A stretch of DNA of 6,454 nt from Porphyromonadaceae bacterium (GCA_003517945.1 DOZP01000071.1:1-6454); one strand, 5' to 3'. Numbered from the stretch's first letter, positions 1 through 6,408 are shown. Numbers and translations are program-made. The notes: generated by a model from the sequence alone, not told the origin.

Positions 1-13
1 AACGCTTAGGATA

Positions 14-1765
14 TTATTGCCTGTCGAACCGGAACAAAATCGCTTTGCTGCGTATGTCTCCTTGTTGATCGGAAATGGCTAACTGTTCGAATTTATAGTG
101 CGTTCCGTATTGTTCCATGAATTTCTTTACGTCTTTTTCAGTCGTAAGGAAATATCCGTTCGCAGGTTTTTCTTTTTCAAAATCGCGGAATGTATTACCC
201 ATGTAGAAGTTCATTGCATAGAGGTTTCTGTATTCACGCAGGTTGTTCGTTACATAAACATTATTATTCAGATCATACGTTTTGCTAATCCGCTCTGCGA
301 AAGGACGTGCGGAGGAGTTGTTTTTTATGCCCTGCATAACAATGCCGTCGATGAACAGGTTTATGCAGAATGTCATCAGCAGGGTCGCGTACAGGATTTT
401 TATATTGATGCGTTTTGTCGTTTGACAGATCACCGTAATGATTGAAATCAGTAACAGTCCCATAATGATCCAGCTTATGATACTACCGGAAAATGCGTTT
501 GCCACACTTTCTATGGAATGGAGCGTAGAGGCTTTTGTTGTGTATTTTTCCGCTATGGCGTAAATGTCTACCGCCCGGGTCATCATCAACAGGCCCGTAA
601 TAAAAGCGATGGAGGTGACGGTTGTCAGTACGTATGCAAAAACACGGGTTACTTTGGAACGGTTTTCCGTTATATAGATGAAGTATTGCGCCAGCAATAT
701 GGATAAGAAAGGGTAGGCCGGCATCAGGTAGACGCTTCTTTTACTGGATGGTATCGTGTAGAAGAAAATAATGCAAACTGCAGCGATCAGACTGAATCGT
801 TTCATCTTTTCCATGGATTGGAACCGGTTCCATGCATCTTTCAGGATTTGTAGCAGCGATTTGTGCGGAAGGCACCATTTAGCTCCGAACAGGGAAAATA
901 CAACTAATAATGTCCATGGAATAAATCCGGAAAGAAGTGTGATGAAATTATAGAAAAATCCTTCTTCATGTCCCAGGTCGTAGTTTATATTGCTTTCACT
1001 GAGGTGAAAGAATCGTCCGAAATTCTCAGCCAGCATGACATTCAGAAATTCTTCTCCTCCCTGCCTGTAGGCTTCGGCATACCAGATCATAGGCAGGAAC
1101 AGGGATGATATGGCTATATACAAGAGGGATTTAACTATTTTTCCGAATGTGTGTTTCCGTAAAGTCAACAGGTAAACGAAAAATATGAACAACGGAAGGA
1201 TAATGCCTACGGGCCCTTTGGTAAGTATGGCGCAACTGAATAGTACCGGAATGATCAGGGGTAATCCTTTCAGTTCGAGTTTATTTTCCCACCGGTACAG
1301 TTGCATCAGCCCGAGTACGATGAAGGTTGTTAGCAGCATGTCAACACGCGCCGTCATTCCTGCCCGGTGCATTTCAAAACAGGTTAGTAACAGCAAGGTG
1401 GCGATAAAAGCTTCCTGAAAGCGGATCCGTTTACCGAAAAAGGCAAGGACAACCCCGATGAGTATTATTTGCGCGATAGCAGACGGAAGCCGCGAAGTAA
1501 ATTCCGATATATGTCCCTGCGGCAGCGAAAAGGCGGCCATCAGCCAGTGTGCCATAGGCGGTTTATACGCAAATTCATCGGCGTATACTTTCGGAAGGAT
1601 CCAGTTTCCGGACTCAATCATCGATACGGCGACAGATGCTTCACGGGGTTCGCCTTTCGTGTAAAAATCACTGCTTAGCCAAGGCAGAAGAGCTATCATA
1701 CAAACGATGATGACGGTCGTAATGGGCTTTTGAAGATATAAATATTGGAGGGCTGAGGTTCGCAT
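14..1765 (-). CDS. ArnT-like (GT83/PMT superfamily) integral membrane glycosyltransferase
   Basis: A 583-residue polytopic inner-membrane protein of the ArnT/PMT (GT-C) class. Such enzymes move a sugar from a polyprenyl-phosphate donor to lipid A or another envelope acceptor on the periplasmic side. Visible landmarks are a first membrane segment at about residues 16-32, a GEPREA motif (38-43) where the family's DE motif sits, YKPP (67-70) where ArnT has EKPP, ARVD (139-142), LTKGPVG (181-187), GHEEGFFYN (265-273) followed by a GFIPW segment, SSKRSVYLMP (340-349), and a mostly soluble tail from about 480. E. coli ArnT has about 550 residues, so the length fits. The start lies 2 bases after the stop of the lpt permease gene, implying co-transcription and coupled translation; no clear Shine-Dalgarno is seen. 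Next to an LPS-export permease, lipid A or LPS decoration is a reasonable guess, but sugar and acceptor cannot be read from sequence. Confidence 0.88.
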   Translation of the reverse strand: MRTSALQYLYLQKPITTVIIVCMIALLPWLSSDFYTKGEPREASVAVSMIESGNWILPKVYADEFAYKPPMAHWLMAAFSLPQGHISEFTSRLPSAIAQIILIGVVLAFFGKRIRFQEAFIATLLLLTCFEMHRAGMTARVDMLLTTFIVLGLMQLYRWENKLELKGLPLIIPVLFSCAILTKGPVGIILPLFIFFVYLLTLRKHTFGKIVKSLLYIAISSLFLPMIWYAEAYRQGGEEFLNVMLAENFGRFFHLSESNINYDLGHEEGFFYNFITLLSGFIPWTLLVVFSLFGAKWCLPHKSLLQILKDAWNRFQSMEKMKRFSLIAAVCIIFFYTIPSSKRSVYLMPAYPFLSILLAQYFIYITENRSKVTRVFAYVLTTVTSIAFITGLLMMTRAVDIYAIAEKYTTKASTLHSIESVANAFSGSIISWIIMGLLLISIITVICQTTKRINIKILYATLLMTFCINLFIDGIVMQGIKNNSSARPFAERISKTYDLNNNVYVTNNLREYRNLYAMNFYMGNTFRDFEKEKPANGYFLTTEKDVKKFMEQYGTHYKFEQLAISDQQGDIRSKAILFRFDRQ

Positions 1766-1767
1766 GA

Positions 1768-2862
1768 TTATCTTGGTGCTTTACGATACAAATAAATTGC
1801 TATAAACGTATAAATAATGTTAGGGATCCAGGATGCAATCATAGGACTGACCAGTCCGCTGACGGCAAAGGAGGATGTGACGGTCATAAATAATATATAA
1901 GAGAAACTTAATCCTAATCCGATACCGATGTTCAGTCCCATACCGCCTTTTTTCTTGTAGGACGATAAGGATACGCCAATGACTGTCAATATGAAAAATG
2001 ATAATGTATTGGCGAAACGTTTATGATATTCTATTTCAAAAGTCTGGATGTTTCCGATACCTCTTTTCTTCTGACGCGCTATATAGGTTGCCAGCTCCGG
2101 GCTGGTCATGGTTTCGCAATAGTTTTCCGAGACCAGAAGGTCTGAGGGAACAAACTTCAACGTAGTGTCGCGACGCGTACCGGGGGTGATACGTTCATAC
2201 ATGCCGTCGAAATCGCGTATGATATAGTCAATGATGGTCCAGTTGTATAAGGAGTCGTATTTGATGGAGTTTGCCGTCAATCTGGAAACAAGTTTTTTAC
2301 CTTCGAATCGTTCGAGCGAAAAACCGTAGCCCATACGCGAATTGTCGCTATACCGGTCGAAATAAGCGAAAATTCCGGGCTCCACTTCCAGTTGTGCATT
2401 ACTTGCATATTCCTTCTTATTTTTTTTGATGTATGTATATTCGAAATCAAGACGTTTTGCATTAGCCGGAGGAATGATATACGCACTCAGGGTAAACATG
2501 CTTATGGCTATTATTCCGGCGGAGATTACGTATGGTACCATCAGCCGGTCAAAACTCATTCCGGTGGATAGCATGGCAATGATCTCCGACCGGTCCGTCA
2601 GTTTGGATGTAAAAAATATAACGGCGATGAATGTGAACAGGGAGGCGAACATGCTTAAAAAATAAGGTACGAAGTTGACATAATAGTCAAAAATAATTTC
2701 TTTCAACGTAACTTCGGGCACCATGAATTTATCTATCTTCTCATTGACGTCGAAGACAACTACAATCAGAATGATACCACTCATCGCAAACATAAATGTT
2801 CCGAGGAATTGTTTGATGATATACCAGTCTATACGTTTCAGTTTGAAATTGCTTAACTTCAT
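1768..2862 (-). CDS. LptF/LptG (YjgP/YjgQ) family lipopolysaccharide export permease
   Basis: A 364-residue permease of the LptF/LptG family. With the LptB ATPase these proteins extract LPS from the inner membrane and pass it to the LptC-LptA bridge. The architecture is typical: three membrane segments in the N-terminal part (about 21-40, 62-86, 108-132), a periplasmic beta-rich region (about 135-280, the beta-jellyroll), then three more segments (about 284-302, 308-330, 338-360). The stretch LTDRSEIIAMLSTGMSFDRL (88-107) corresponds to the cytoplasmic coupling region between TM2 and TM3 that contacts LptB. The length matches the family (about 350-370). Its ATG overlaps the tgt stop by 4 bases (ATGA), so it is probably translated by re-initiation after tgt. 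I cannot tell LptF from LptG by eye, and the partner permease is not in this window. Confidence 0.9.
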   Translation of the reverse strand: MKLSNFKLKRIDWYIIKQFLGTFMFAMSGIILIVVVFDVNEKIDKFMVPEVTLKEIIFDYYVNFVPYFLSMFASLFTFIAVIFFTSKLTDRSEIIAMLSTGMSFDRLMVPYVISAGIIAISMFTLSAYIIPPANAKRLDFEYTYIKKNKKEYASNAQLEVEPGIFAYFDRYSDNSRMGYGFSLERFEGKKLVSRLTANSIKYDSLYNWTIIDYIIRDFDGMYERITPGTRRDTTLKFVPSDLLVSENYCETMTSPELATYIARQKKRGIGNIQTFEIEYHKRFANTLSFFILTVIGVSLSSYKKKGGMGLNIGIGLGLSFSYILFMTVTSSFAVSGLVSPMIASWIPNIIYTFIAIYLYRKAPR

Positions 2863-3989
2863 ACTCGTTTATTCAGTTCGGGAACAATACTTCTTTTCCA
2901 AGAAGAAAAATCACCTGTCATAATATGTGAACGCACTTCTTTTACAAACCACAGGAAGAACGCCAGGTTATGGATGGATGCAATCTGCAGCGCCAGTATT
3001 TCATCCGCTTTAAACAGGTGATGCAGATAGGCTTTGTTGTATAAAGTGTCGACATATGAATAGCCGTTCTCATCGATTGGCGAAAAATCATCCGCCCACT
3101 TACGGTTTCGCATATTCATCGTACCGTTGATCGTAAAGAGTTGTCCGTTACGTCCGTTACGGGTGGGCATGATACAGTCGAACATATCTACCCCCCGCTC
3201 AATCGCTTCCAGCAGATTGACCGGTGTGCCGACTCCCATCAGGTATCGCGGTTTGTCTTTGGGTAAGATTTCATTTACAATTTCCACCATTTCATACATT
3301 TTTTCCGTAGGTTCGCCGACGGCGAGCCCTCCGATAGCATATCCGTCCGAATCATAACCGGCTACGTTCGCGGCGGCTTGTTTGCGCAGGTCCGGATAGA
3401 CGCATCCTTGTACGATAGGGAACAAACTCTGGCTATATCCGTATTTAGGTTCCGTACCGTTGAATTGCGCGACACAGCGCGCCAACCATGATTCCGTAAG
3501 CTCCAGGGACTTTTTGGCGTACCGGTAATCCGCGTCTCCCGGGCAGCATTCATCGAATGCCATGATAATATCAGCCCCTATCGTACGTTGGATATCCATC
3601 ACTTTTTCAGGAGTAAAAAAGTGTTTGCTTCCGTCAATATGCGAACGAAACTCAGCGCCTTCGTTACTTAATTTTCTGTTTTCCGCGAGCGAAAATACCT
3701 GAAATCCTCCGCTGTCGGTCAGGATCGGACGGTTCCAACTGTTGAAACGGTGCAATCCGCCTGCTTTTTCCAGAATATCCAGTCCGGGCCGCAGATACAG
3801 GTGATAGGTGTTTCCGAGAATAATCTGCGCTTTTATATCGTCCTGTAATTCCGTCATGTGAACCGCTTTCACTGTTCCCTGTGTGCCTACAGGCATGAAT
3901 ATAGGGGTTTCGATGCACCCGTGATCTGTTGTGATCAGACCGGCGCGTGCATTGGAGGCTTTATCCGTATGTTCGATTCTAAAGTCCAT
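2859..3989 (-). CDS. tgt: Queuine tRNA-ribosyltransferase (tRNA-guanine transglycosylase)
   Basis: A 376-residue enzyme that swaps guanine-34 for preQ1 in GUN-anticodon tRNAs (Tyr, His, Asn, Asp), the committed step of queuosine formation on tRNA. All catalytic landmarks are present: TDSGGFQ with the general acid/base Asp92, FDECC with Asp146, VQG with Gln194, GLAVGE (221-226), and MFDCIMPTRNGRNG with the predicted nucleophile Asp271. Cys148 and Val224 match the bacterial preQ1-accepting pocket rather than the eukaryotic queuine pocket. Oddly, the zinc motif CxCxxC is gone: the stretch before the conserved KAYLHHLF reads GYSYVDTLYN, although the fourth ligand His340 (ASIHN) remains. I recall similar loss in other Bacteroidetes Tgt proteins, so it is probably lineage-typical and not damage. 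The start at Met1 fits the family N-terminus, and a promoter lies directly upstream. First gene of a three-gene operon. Confidence 0.97.
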   Translation of the reverse strand: MDFRIEHTDKASNARAGLITTDHGCIETPIFMPVGTQGTVKAVHMTELQDDIKAQIILGNTYHLYLRPGLDILEKAGGLHRFNSWNRPILTDSGGFQVFSLAENRKLSNEGAEFRSHIDGSKHFFTPEKVMDIQRTIGADIIMAFDECCPGDADYRYAKKSLELTESWLARCVAQFNGTEPKYGYSQSLFPIVQGCVYPDLRKQAAANVAGYDSDGYAIGGLAVGEPTEKMYEMVEIVNEILPKDKPRYLMGVGTPVNLLEAIERGVDMFDCIMPTRNGRNGQLFTINGTMNMRNRKWADDFSPIDENGYSYVDTLYNKAYLHHLFKADEILALQIASIHNLAFFLWFVKEVRSHIMTGDFSSWKRSIVPELNKRV

Positions 3990-4005
3990 TCTGTGAAATT
4001 AAATG

Positions 4006-4037
4006 CAAACTTACATGAAAATCATGAAATATTCAAG
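4006..4037 (-). promoter_or_regulatory. Bacteroidetes-type promoter of the tgt operon
   Basis: Read on the minus strand, TAAGTTTG (4013 to 4006) matches the Bacteroidetes -7 consensus TAnnTTTG at every fixed position. CTTG (4037 to 4034) lies exactly 20 bases upstream, close to the -33 element TTTG at its expected 19-21 base spacing. The G of the -7 box is 16 bases before the tgt ATG, so the 5' untranslated leader would be only about 10-13 bases. That leaves no room for a preQ1 riboswitch and fits the absence of a Shine-Dalgarno sequence. The match was found by eye; the start site is inferred. Confidence 0.7.
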
Positions 4038-4047
4038 CCTGTAAGAT

Positions 4048-4078
4048 AAAAAACATTACCGGATAAATTTATTCCGGT
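4048..4078 (-). terminator. Weak intrinsic terminator overlapping the end of the AraC-family gene
   Basis: On the minus strand, the arms ACCGGA (4078-4073) and TCCGGT (4063-4058) form a 6-bp stem around a 9-base AT-rich interior. The 3' arm runs into the TAA stop of the regulator gene. Four bases after the stem comes a run of six T (4053-4048). The stem is short but GC-rich for this neighbourhood, and the T-run is in the right place. It would end the regulator transcript just before the tgt promoter, consistent with tgt having its own start. Confidence 0.5.
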
Positions 4079-4928
4079 ATTCCGAAGGAGTCAGCGATGT
4101 CTTCCGTTTGAATATCTTATTGAAATGGCAGATGGTATTGAATCCGCATTCAATACTGATATGGGATATATCGTAAGTTGTTCCGACAAGTAATTTACGG
4201 GCGTGCCCTATACGGAGGTCTTGTATGTAATTGATATAGGATTTTCCTGTTTTTTGCTTGAAATAACGGCAAAAAGCAGATGTGTTCATCGAAAACTTGA
4301 ATGCCAGATTGTCCAGGCTTATATTTTCTAAATAGTGATAATTCAGGAAAGAGAGTATTTTTTCTATCCGGTTATTAAAAGATACGGTTATATTTTCACT
4401 GAAATGCGGACTGCCTAATAATCGTTTGTCCTTGCACGCAGCCATTTTGTCGAGTAAAAGTAATAAATGGATGATCCGTTGAAATCCTTTATATTCGGGG
4501 AGCGCTTCGATGTCCCGGATGATTTCCTGATTTTGAGGATGAGGAAAATGGTATCCTCTTTTAGCGTTATTCAATAATGATTTGATATGGGTCAGTTCGG
4601 CATACTTATTGATGGCGTGCGACATATAATCATGTGCGAACTGAATCACCACCCCTTTTACCCTCAGTCCGGGATTACCTTTGTAAAAGATTTCATTACT
4701 TCTCATATAATGAGGTAAATTGCTTCCCAGGAGTATGACATCTCCGGGGTGGAAATATTCCATACTATCGGCCACAAAACGTTCTCCGTGACTTTCCCCG
4801 ACATATATAATTTCAAACTCACTGTGAAAATGCCAGGGATACGTAAAGTGTTCATAATCATAAAACCGGGCGATGATCGGATCCTGCTCATTGATGGTTA
4901 GTTGCTCGTGCATTATTTGATTTTCCAT
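4056..4928 (-). CDS. AraC/XylS-family transcriptional regulator with N-terminal cupin sensor domain
   Basis: A 290-residue cytoplasmic DNA-binding regulator. The N-terminal half is a cupin-like sensing/dimerisation domain: PWHFHSEFEIIYV (31-43) carries the HxH-type cupin signature, followed by a turn at FHPGDVILL (59-67) and LPH (71-73). The C-terminal 100 residues are a standard AraC domain with two helix-turn-helix units: ISLDNLAFKFSMNTSAFCRY (203-222), and about 252-283, ending in the family hallmark CGFNTICHFNKIFKR then TPSEYR (281-286). Effector unknown; this layout often senses small sugars or related molecules. The gene is AT-rich in places (one sampled 60-base line is 23% G+C). A perfect 21-base-spaced direct repeat lies about 50 bases upstream of its start, so self-regulation and control of the divergent glycosyltransferase operon are both plausible. 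Met6 is an alternative start; no Shine-Dalgarno separates them. Confidence 0.93.
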   Translation of the reverse strand: MENQIMHEQLTINEQDPIIARFYDYEHFTYPWHFHSEFEIIYVGESHGERFVADSMEYFHPGDVILLGSNLPHYMRSNEIFYKGNPGLRVKGVVIQFAHDYMSHAINKYAELTHIKSLLNNAKRGYHFPHPQNQEIIRDIEALPEYKGFQRIIHLLLLLDKMAACKDKRLLGSPHFSENITVSFNNRIEKILSFLNYHYLENISLDNLAFKFSMNTSAFCRYFKQKTGKSYINYIQDLRIGHARKLLVGTTYDISHISIECGFNTICHFNKIFKRKTSLTPSEYRNKFIR

Positions 4929-4977
4929 AACTGTGCTGTAATGTATCTATTGATTTTGTTTATATAATTTACCGGAA

Positions 4978-5008
4978 TGCAAATATAAATATATATTTTG
5001 CAAATATA
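4978..5008. repeat. Direct repeat TGCAAATATA, two copies 21 bases apart; candidate AraC-type operator
   Basis: TGCAAATATA occurs at 4978-4987 and again, identically, at 4999-5008, with start-to-start spacing of 21 bases (two helical turns). AraC-family proteins typically bind direct repeats of about this spacing, one half-site per subunit. The right copy is also half of a small palindrome (TATATTT TGC AAATATA, 4992-5008). The pair lies between the AraC-family start codon and the rightward -7 box at 5036. The AT-rich context makes partial repeats common, but 10 identical bases at exactly this spacing is suggestive. Confidence 0.5.
4980..5008 (-). promoter_or_regulatory. Possible -7 boxes (TATATTTG, twice) for the AraC-family gene
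   Basis: The same direct repeat read on the minus strand contains TATATTTG twice (4987 to 4980 and 5008 to 5001), each fitting TAnnTTTG. Neither has a recognisable TTTG -33 element at 19-21 bases upstream. One may be the promoter of the regulator gene, with a leader of roughly 45-65 bases. If the repeat is also the operator, bound regulator would cover its own promoter, giving negative autoregulation. Confidence 0.35.
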
Positions 5009-5035
5009 GTATGTACAAGAAAGGTATTAACCCTC

Positions 5036-5043
5036 TAAATTTG
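5036..5043 (+). promoter_or_regulatory. Candidate -7 box TAAATTTG for the rightward glycosyltransferase operon
   Basis: TAAATTTG matches the Bacteroidetes -7 consensus TAnnTTTG at all fixed positions and is the only such match on the plus strand of the intergenic region. No TTTG -33 element is seen at the right spacing. Instead, the 21-base direct repeat ends 27 bases upstream, where an activator could replace a missing -33 contact. Transcription from here would give a leader of roughly 195 bases before the ATG at 5245, containing the inverted repeat pair and the hairpin. Confidence 0.4.
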
Positions 5044-5085
5044 CACTACTTTAACGCAAAGACTAAAAACTGTTATTTTTTTAAT

Positions 5086-5169
5086 ATTAAAACAGATATA
5101 GTGTAGGGGGGCGTAATGCTTTGATAAATAAAAATTTTACCATGATAACGATCTGTTTTCTGTTTTAAT
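5086..5169. repeat. 11-base inverted repeat pair flanking 62 bases in the leader
   Basis: ATTAAAACAGA at 5086-5096 is the exact reverse complement of TCTGTTTTAAT at 5159-5169. The left arm also pairs with the neighbouring ATCTGTTTT (5151-5159), because CTGTTTT is duplicated in tandem at 5153-5166. In RNA this could close a long stem with two alternative registers; in DNA it could be a protein or recombinase site. The sequence is AT-rich, so chance is not excluded. Confidence 0.4.
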
Positions 5170-5187
5170 TGATTATAAGTGTTTAAG

Positions 5188-5215
5188 AACAGGGTGGGAA
5201 TTTTCCCATCCTGTT
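5188..5215 (+). promoter_or_regulatory. Strong hairpin in the 5' leader of the glycosyltransferase gene
   Basis: AACAGGGTGGGAA (5188-5200) and TTCCCATCCTGTT (5203-5215) pair over 13 positions with a single G-T wobble. In practice the tip would open to a small AT loop. TTT at 5182-5184 and AAA at 5216-5218 could extend it past a three-base bulge. It is by far the most GC-rich stem in the intergenic region and ends 29 bases before the ATG at 5245. No T-run follows on either strand, so it is not a classical intrinsic terminator. A role in attenuation, leader stability or protein binding is possible. Confidence 0.6.
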
Positions 5216-5244
5216 AAAGCATAAAAGTTGAATTCTAAATTGAT

Positions 5245-6408
5245 ATGAGTATGAATGATAATCCTCCGGTTTCTGTTATAATGCCAGTTTATAATGTCGA
5301 ATTGTATGTAATGGAAGCAATAGATAGTATCTTATGTCAAACGTTTTCTGATTTTGAATTTATTATTATTGATGACGGATCAACTGATAACACATGGAAT
5401 ATTGTACAATCATATAATGATTCAAGAATTATAACCATTCAGAACGATTGTAATATAGGGAATTATCCGTCCCGAAATAAAGGTATCAAAGTCTCAAAAG
5501 GTAAGTTTATCGTAGTGATGGATGGTGATGACATTGCGATGCCGGAGCGATTAAAAAAACAACTTTTATATTTCGAAAAGAATCCAGATGTAATTGCTTT
5601 AGGAACAAATTGCAAATTTAATTCTGATGATAATAAGGAATTTATCCCATTGAATCATGAAGATGTCACCATATCTTTGTTGAAAGATTTTAACATATTA
5701 CATCCATCGTTAATGATACGCAAAGATGCTATTCTTTCTTTAGGTGGGTATGATGAAGCATATAAATGTGCTGCTGATTATGATTTGCTTTGTCATTTAG
5801 CTTTATTAGGAAAGGTAGAAAATCTGCCTGAGATTTTAATGATGCACAGAATACATGAAAGTCAAATATCTCAAACTAAGAGAAAAGAACAGAATGAATT
5901 CGCCAGATCTATTCGTCGAAAATATCAGCTGAATTTTATAAACAAATACAAGTCCGATGCGCAAGGTTGTGTCTGTTTGGAAGAGATTGGCATTCCGGAA
6001 ATAGGCTTGGCTATTTGTTTTTATACATTTGCAGATAAATATAATTATGACAAATACAAAAAGTTGGCCGATAAAACAATTGATGTTCTTTATAAGATTA
6101 TAACAAAAGACATCCCTGTATGCATAGAAGGAGGCTTGTGTGGTTTAGGTTGTGGCTTCCAATATCTAATCAGAAATAAATTTCTTGATGGAGATATTGA
6201 TGAGGTATTGGAAGATATAGATCATAGAGTAATAACAATTCTCAAAGAAGGATCCAATAAAGAATATATAAAAGACATGTTATTCTATCTCAATTATCGA
6301 ATTTCAAAATCAGATAAAATAAAGAACGAAAGAACGCTACTTCTTTCATCCTTTTATTCTGATTATATTAAAAAATATAATAATGATGAAAACAAAGGGG
6401 AATTCTGA
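5245..6408 (+). CDS. Family 2 glycosyltransferase with C-terminal LanC-like helical domain
   Basis: A 387-residue protein without a membrane segment. Residues 8 to about 210 are a GT-A family 2 glycosyltransferase: VSVIMPVYN (9-17), IIDDGSTDNT (41-50) for nucleotide-sugar binding, and MDGDD (92-96) containing the DxD metal motif Asp93-Gly-Asp95. HPSLMIRK (153-160) and AADYDLLCHLA (176-186), the usual ED-like acceptor/catalytic region, follow. The remaining roughly 180 residues are not part of a minimal GT2. They are helical, with a glycine-rich GGLCGLGCGFQYL motif (296-308) and DGDIDEVLEDID (315-326), resembling LanC-like helical repeats in Bacteroidetes peptide-modification loci (from memory). 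The LanC zinc triad is not evident. The gene is AT-rich (two sampled lines 30% G+C), pointing to horizontal acquisition. ATG at 5251 is an alternative start; an in-frame stop at 5236 limits upstream extension. A further gene begins inside its 3' end. Confidence 0.9.
   Translation: MSMNDNPPVSVIMPVYNVELYVMEAIDSILCQTFSDFEFIIIDDGSTDNTWNIVQSYNDSRIITIQNDCNIGNYPSRNKGIKVSKGKFIVVMDGDDIAMPERLKKQLLYFEKNPDVIALGTNCKFNSDDNKEFIPLNHEDVTISLLKDFNILHPSLMIRKDAILSLGGYDEAYKCAADYDLLCHLALLGKVENLPEILMMHRIHESQISQTKRKEQNEFARSIRRKYQLNFINKYKSDAQGCVCLEEIGIPEIGLAICFYTFADKYNYDKYKKLADKTIDVLYKIITKDIPVCIEGGLCGLGCGFQYLIRNKFLDGDIDEVLEDIDHRVITILKEGSNKEYIKDMLFYLNYRISKSDKIKNERTLLLSSFYSDYIKKYNNDENKGEF

Larger units (their letters stand above)
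4929..5244. other. 316-base AT-rich divergent intergenic regulatory region
   Basis: This spacer separates the leftward AraC-family gene from the rightward glycosyltransferase gene. I find no convincing gene in it on either strand: the longest ATG frame is 31 codons (5011-5106) without a ribosome site. It does contain a 21-base-spaced direct repeat (4978-5008), -7-like boxes facing both ways, an 11-base inverted repeat pair (5086-5096 and 5159-5169), a tandem CTGTTTT doublet (5153-5166), a run of six G (5106-5111) and a strong hairpin (5188-5215). That is unusually dense for a simple promoter spacer. Confidence 0.75.

Noticed and set aside
98..445. 115-codon plus-strand open frame
   Set aside because: It lies antisense to the well-supported ArnT-like gene, has no recognisable domain and no promoter or ribosome site; it is a shadow frame.
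3664..3918. 84-codon minus-strand open frame inside tgt
   Set aside because: It overlaps highly conserved tgt codons in another frame and has no family features of its own.
3990..4055. preQ1 riboswitch upstream of tgt
   Set aside because: The gap is only 66 bases and contains the promoter itself, leaving a predicted leader of about 10-13 bases, too short for any preQ1 aptamer.
5011..5106. 31-codon ATG frame in the intergenic region that could have been a precursor peptide
   Set aside because: It has no ribosome site and no Gly-Gly leader end, its start lies upstream of the only plus-strand -7 box (which sits inside it), and its codons look like random AT-rich sequence.
5106..5111. Run of six G as a possible slipped-strand phase switch
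   Set aside because: It is short and lies in untranslated sequence, not at promoter spacing or in a reading frame, so length changes would have no evident effect.
5188..5215. Intrinsic terminator for a transcript arriving from the left or right
   Set aside because: No T-run follows the stem on either strand, and no gene ends next to it.
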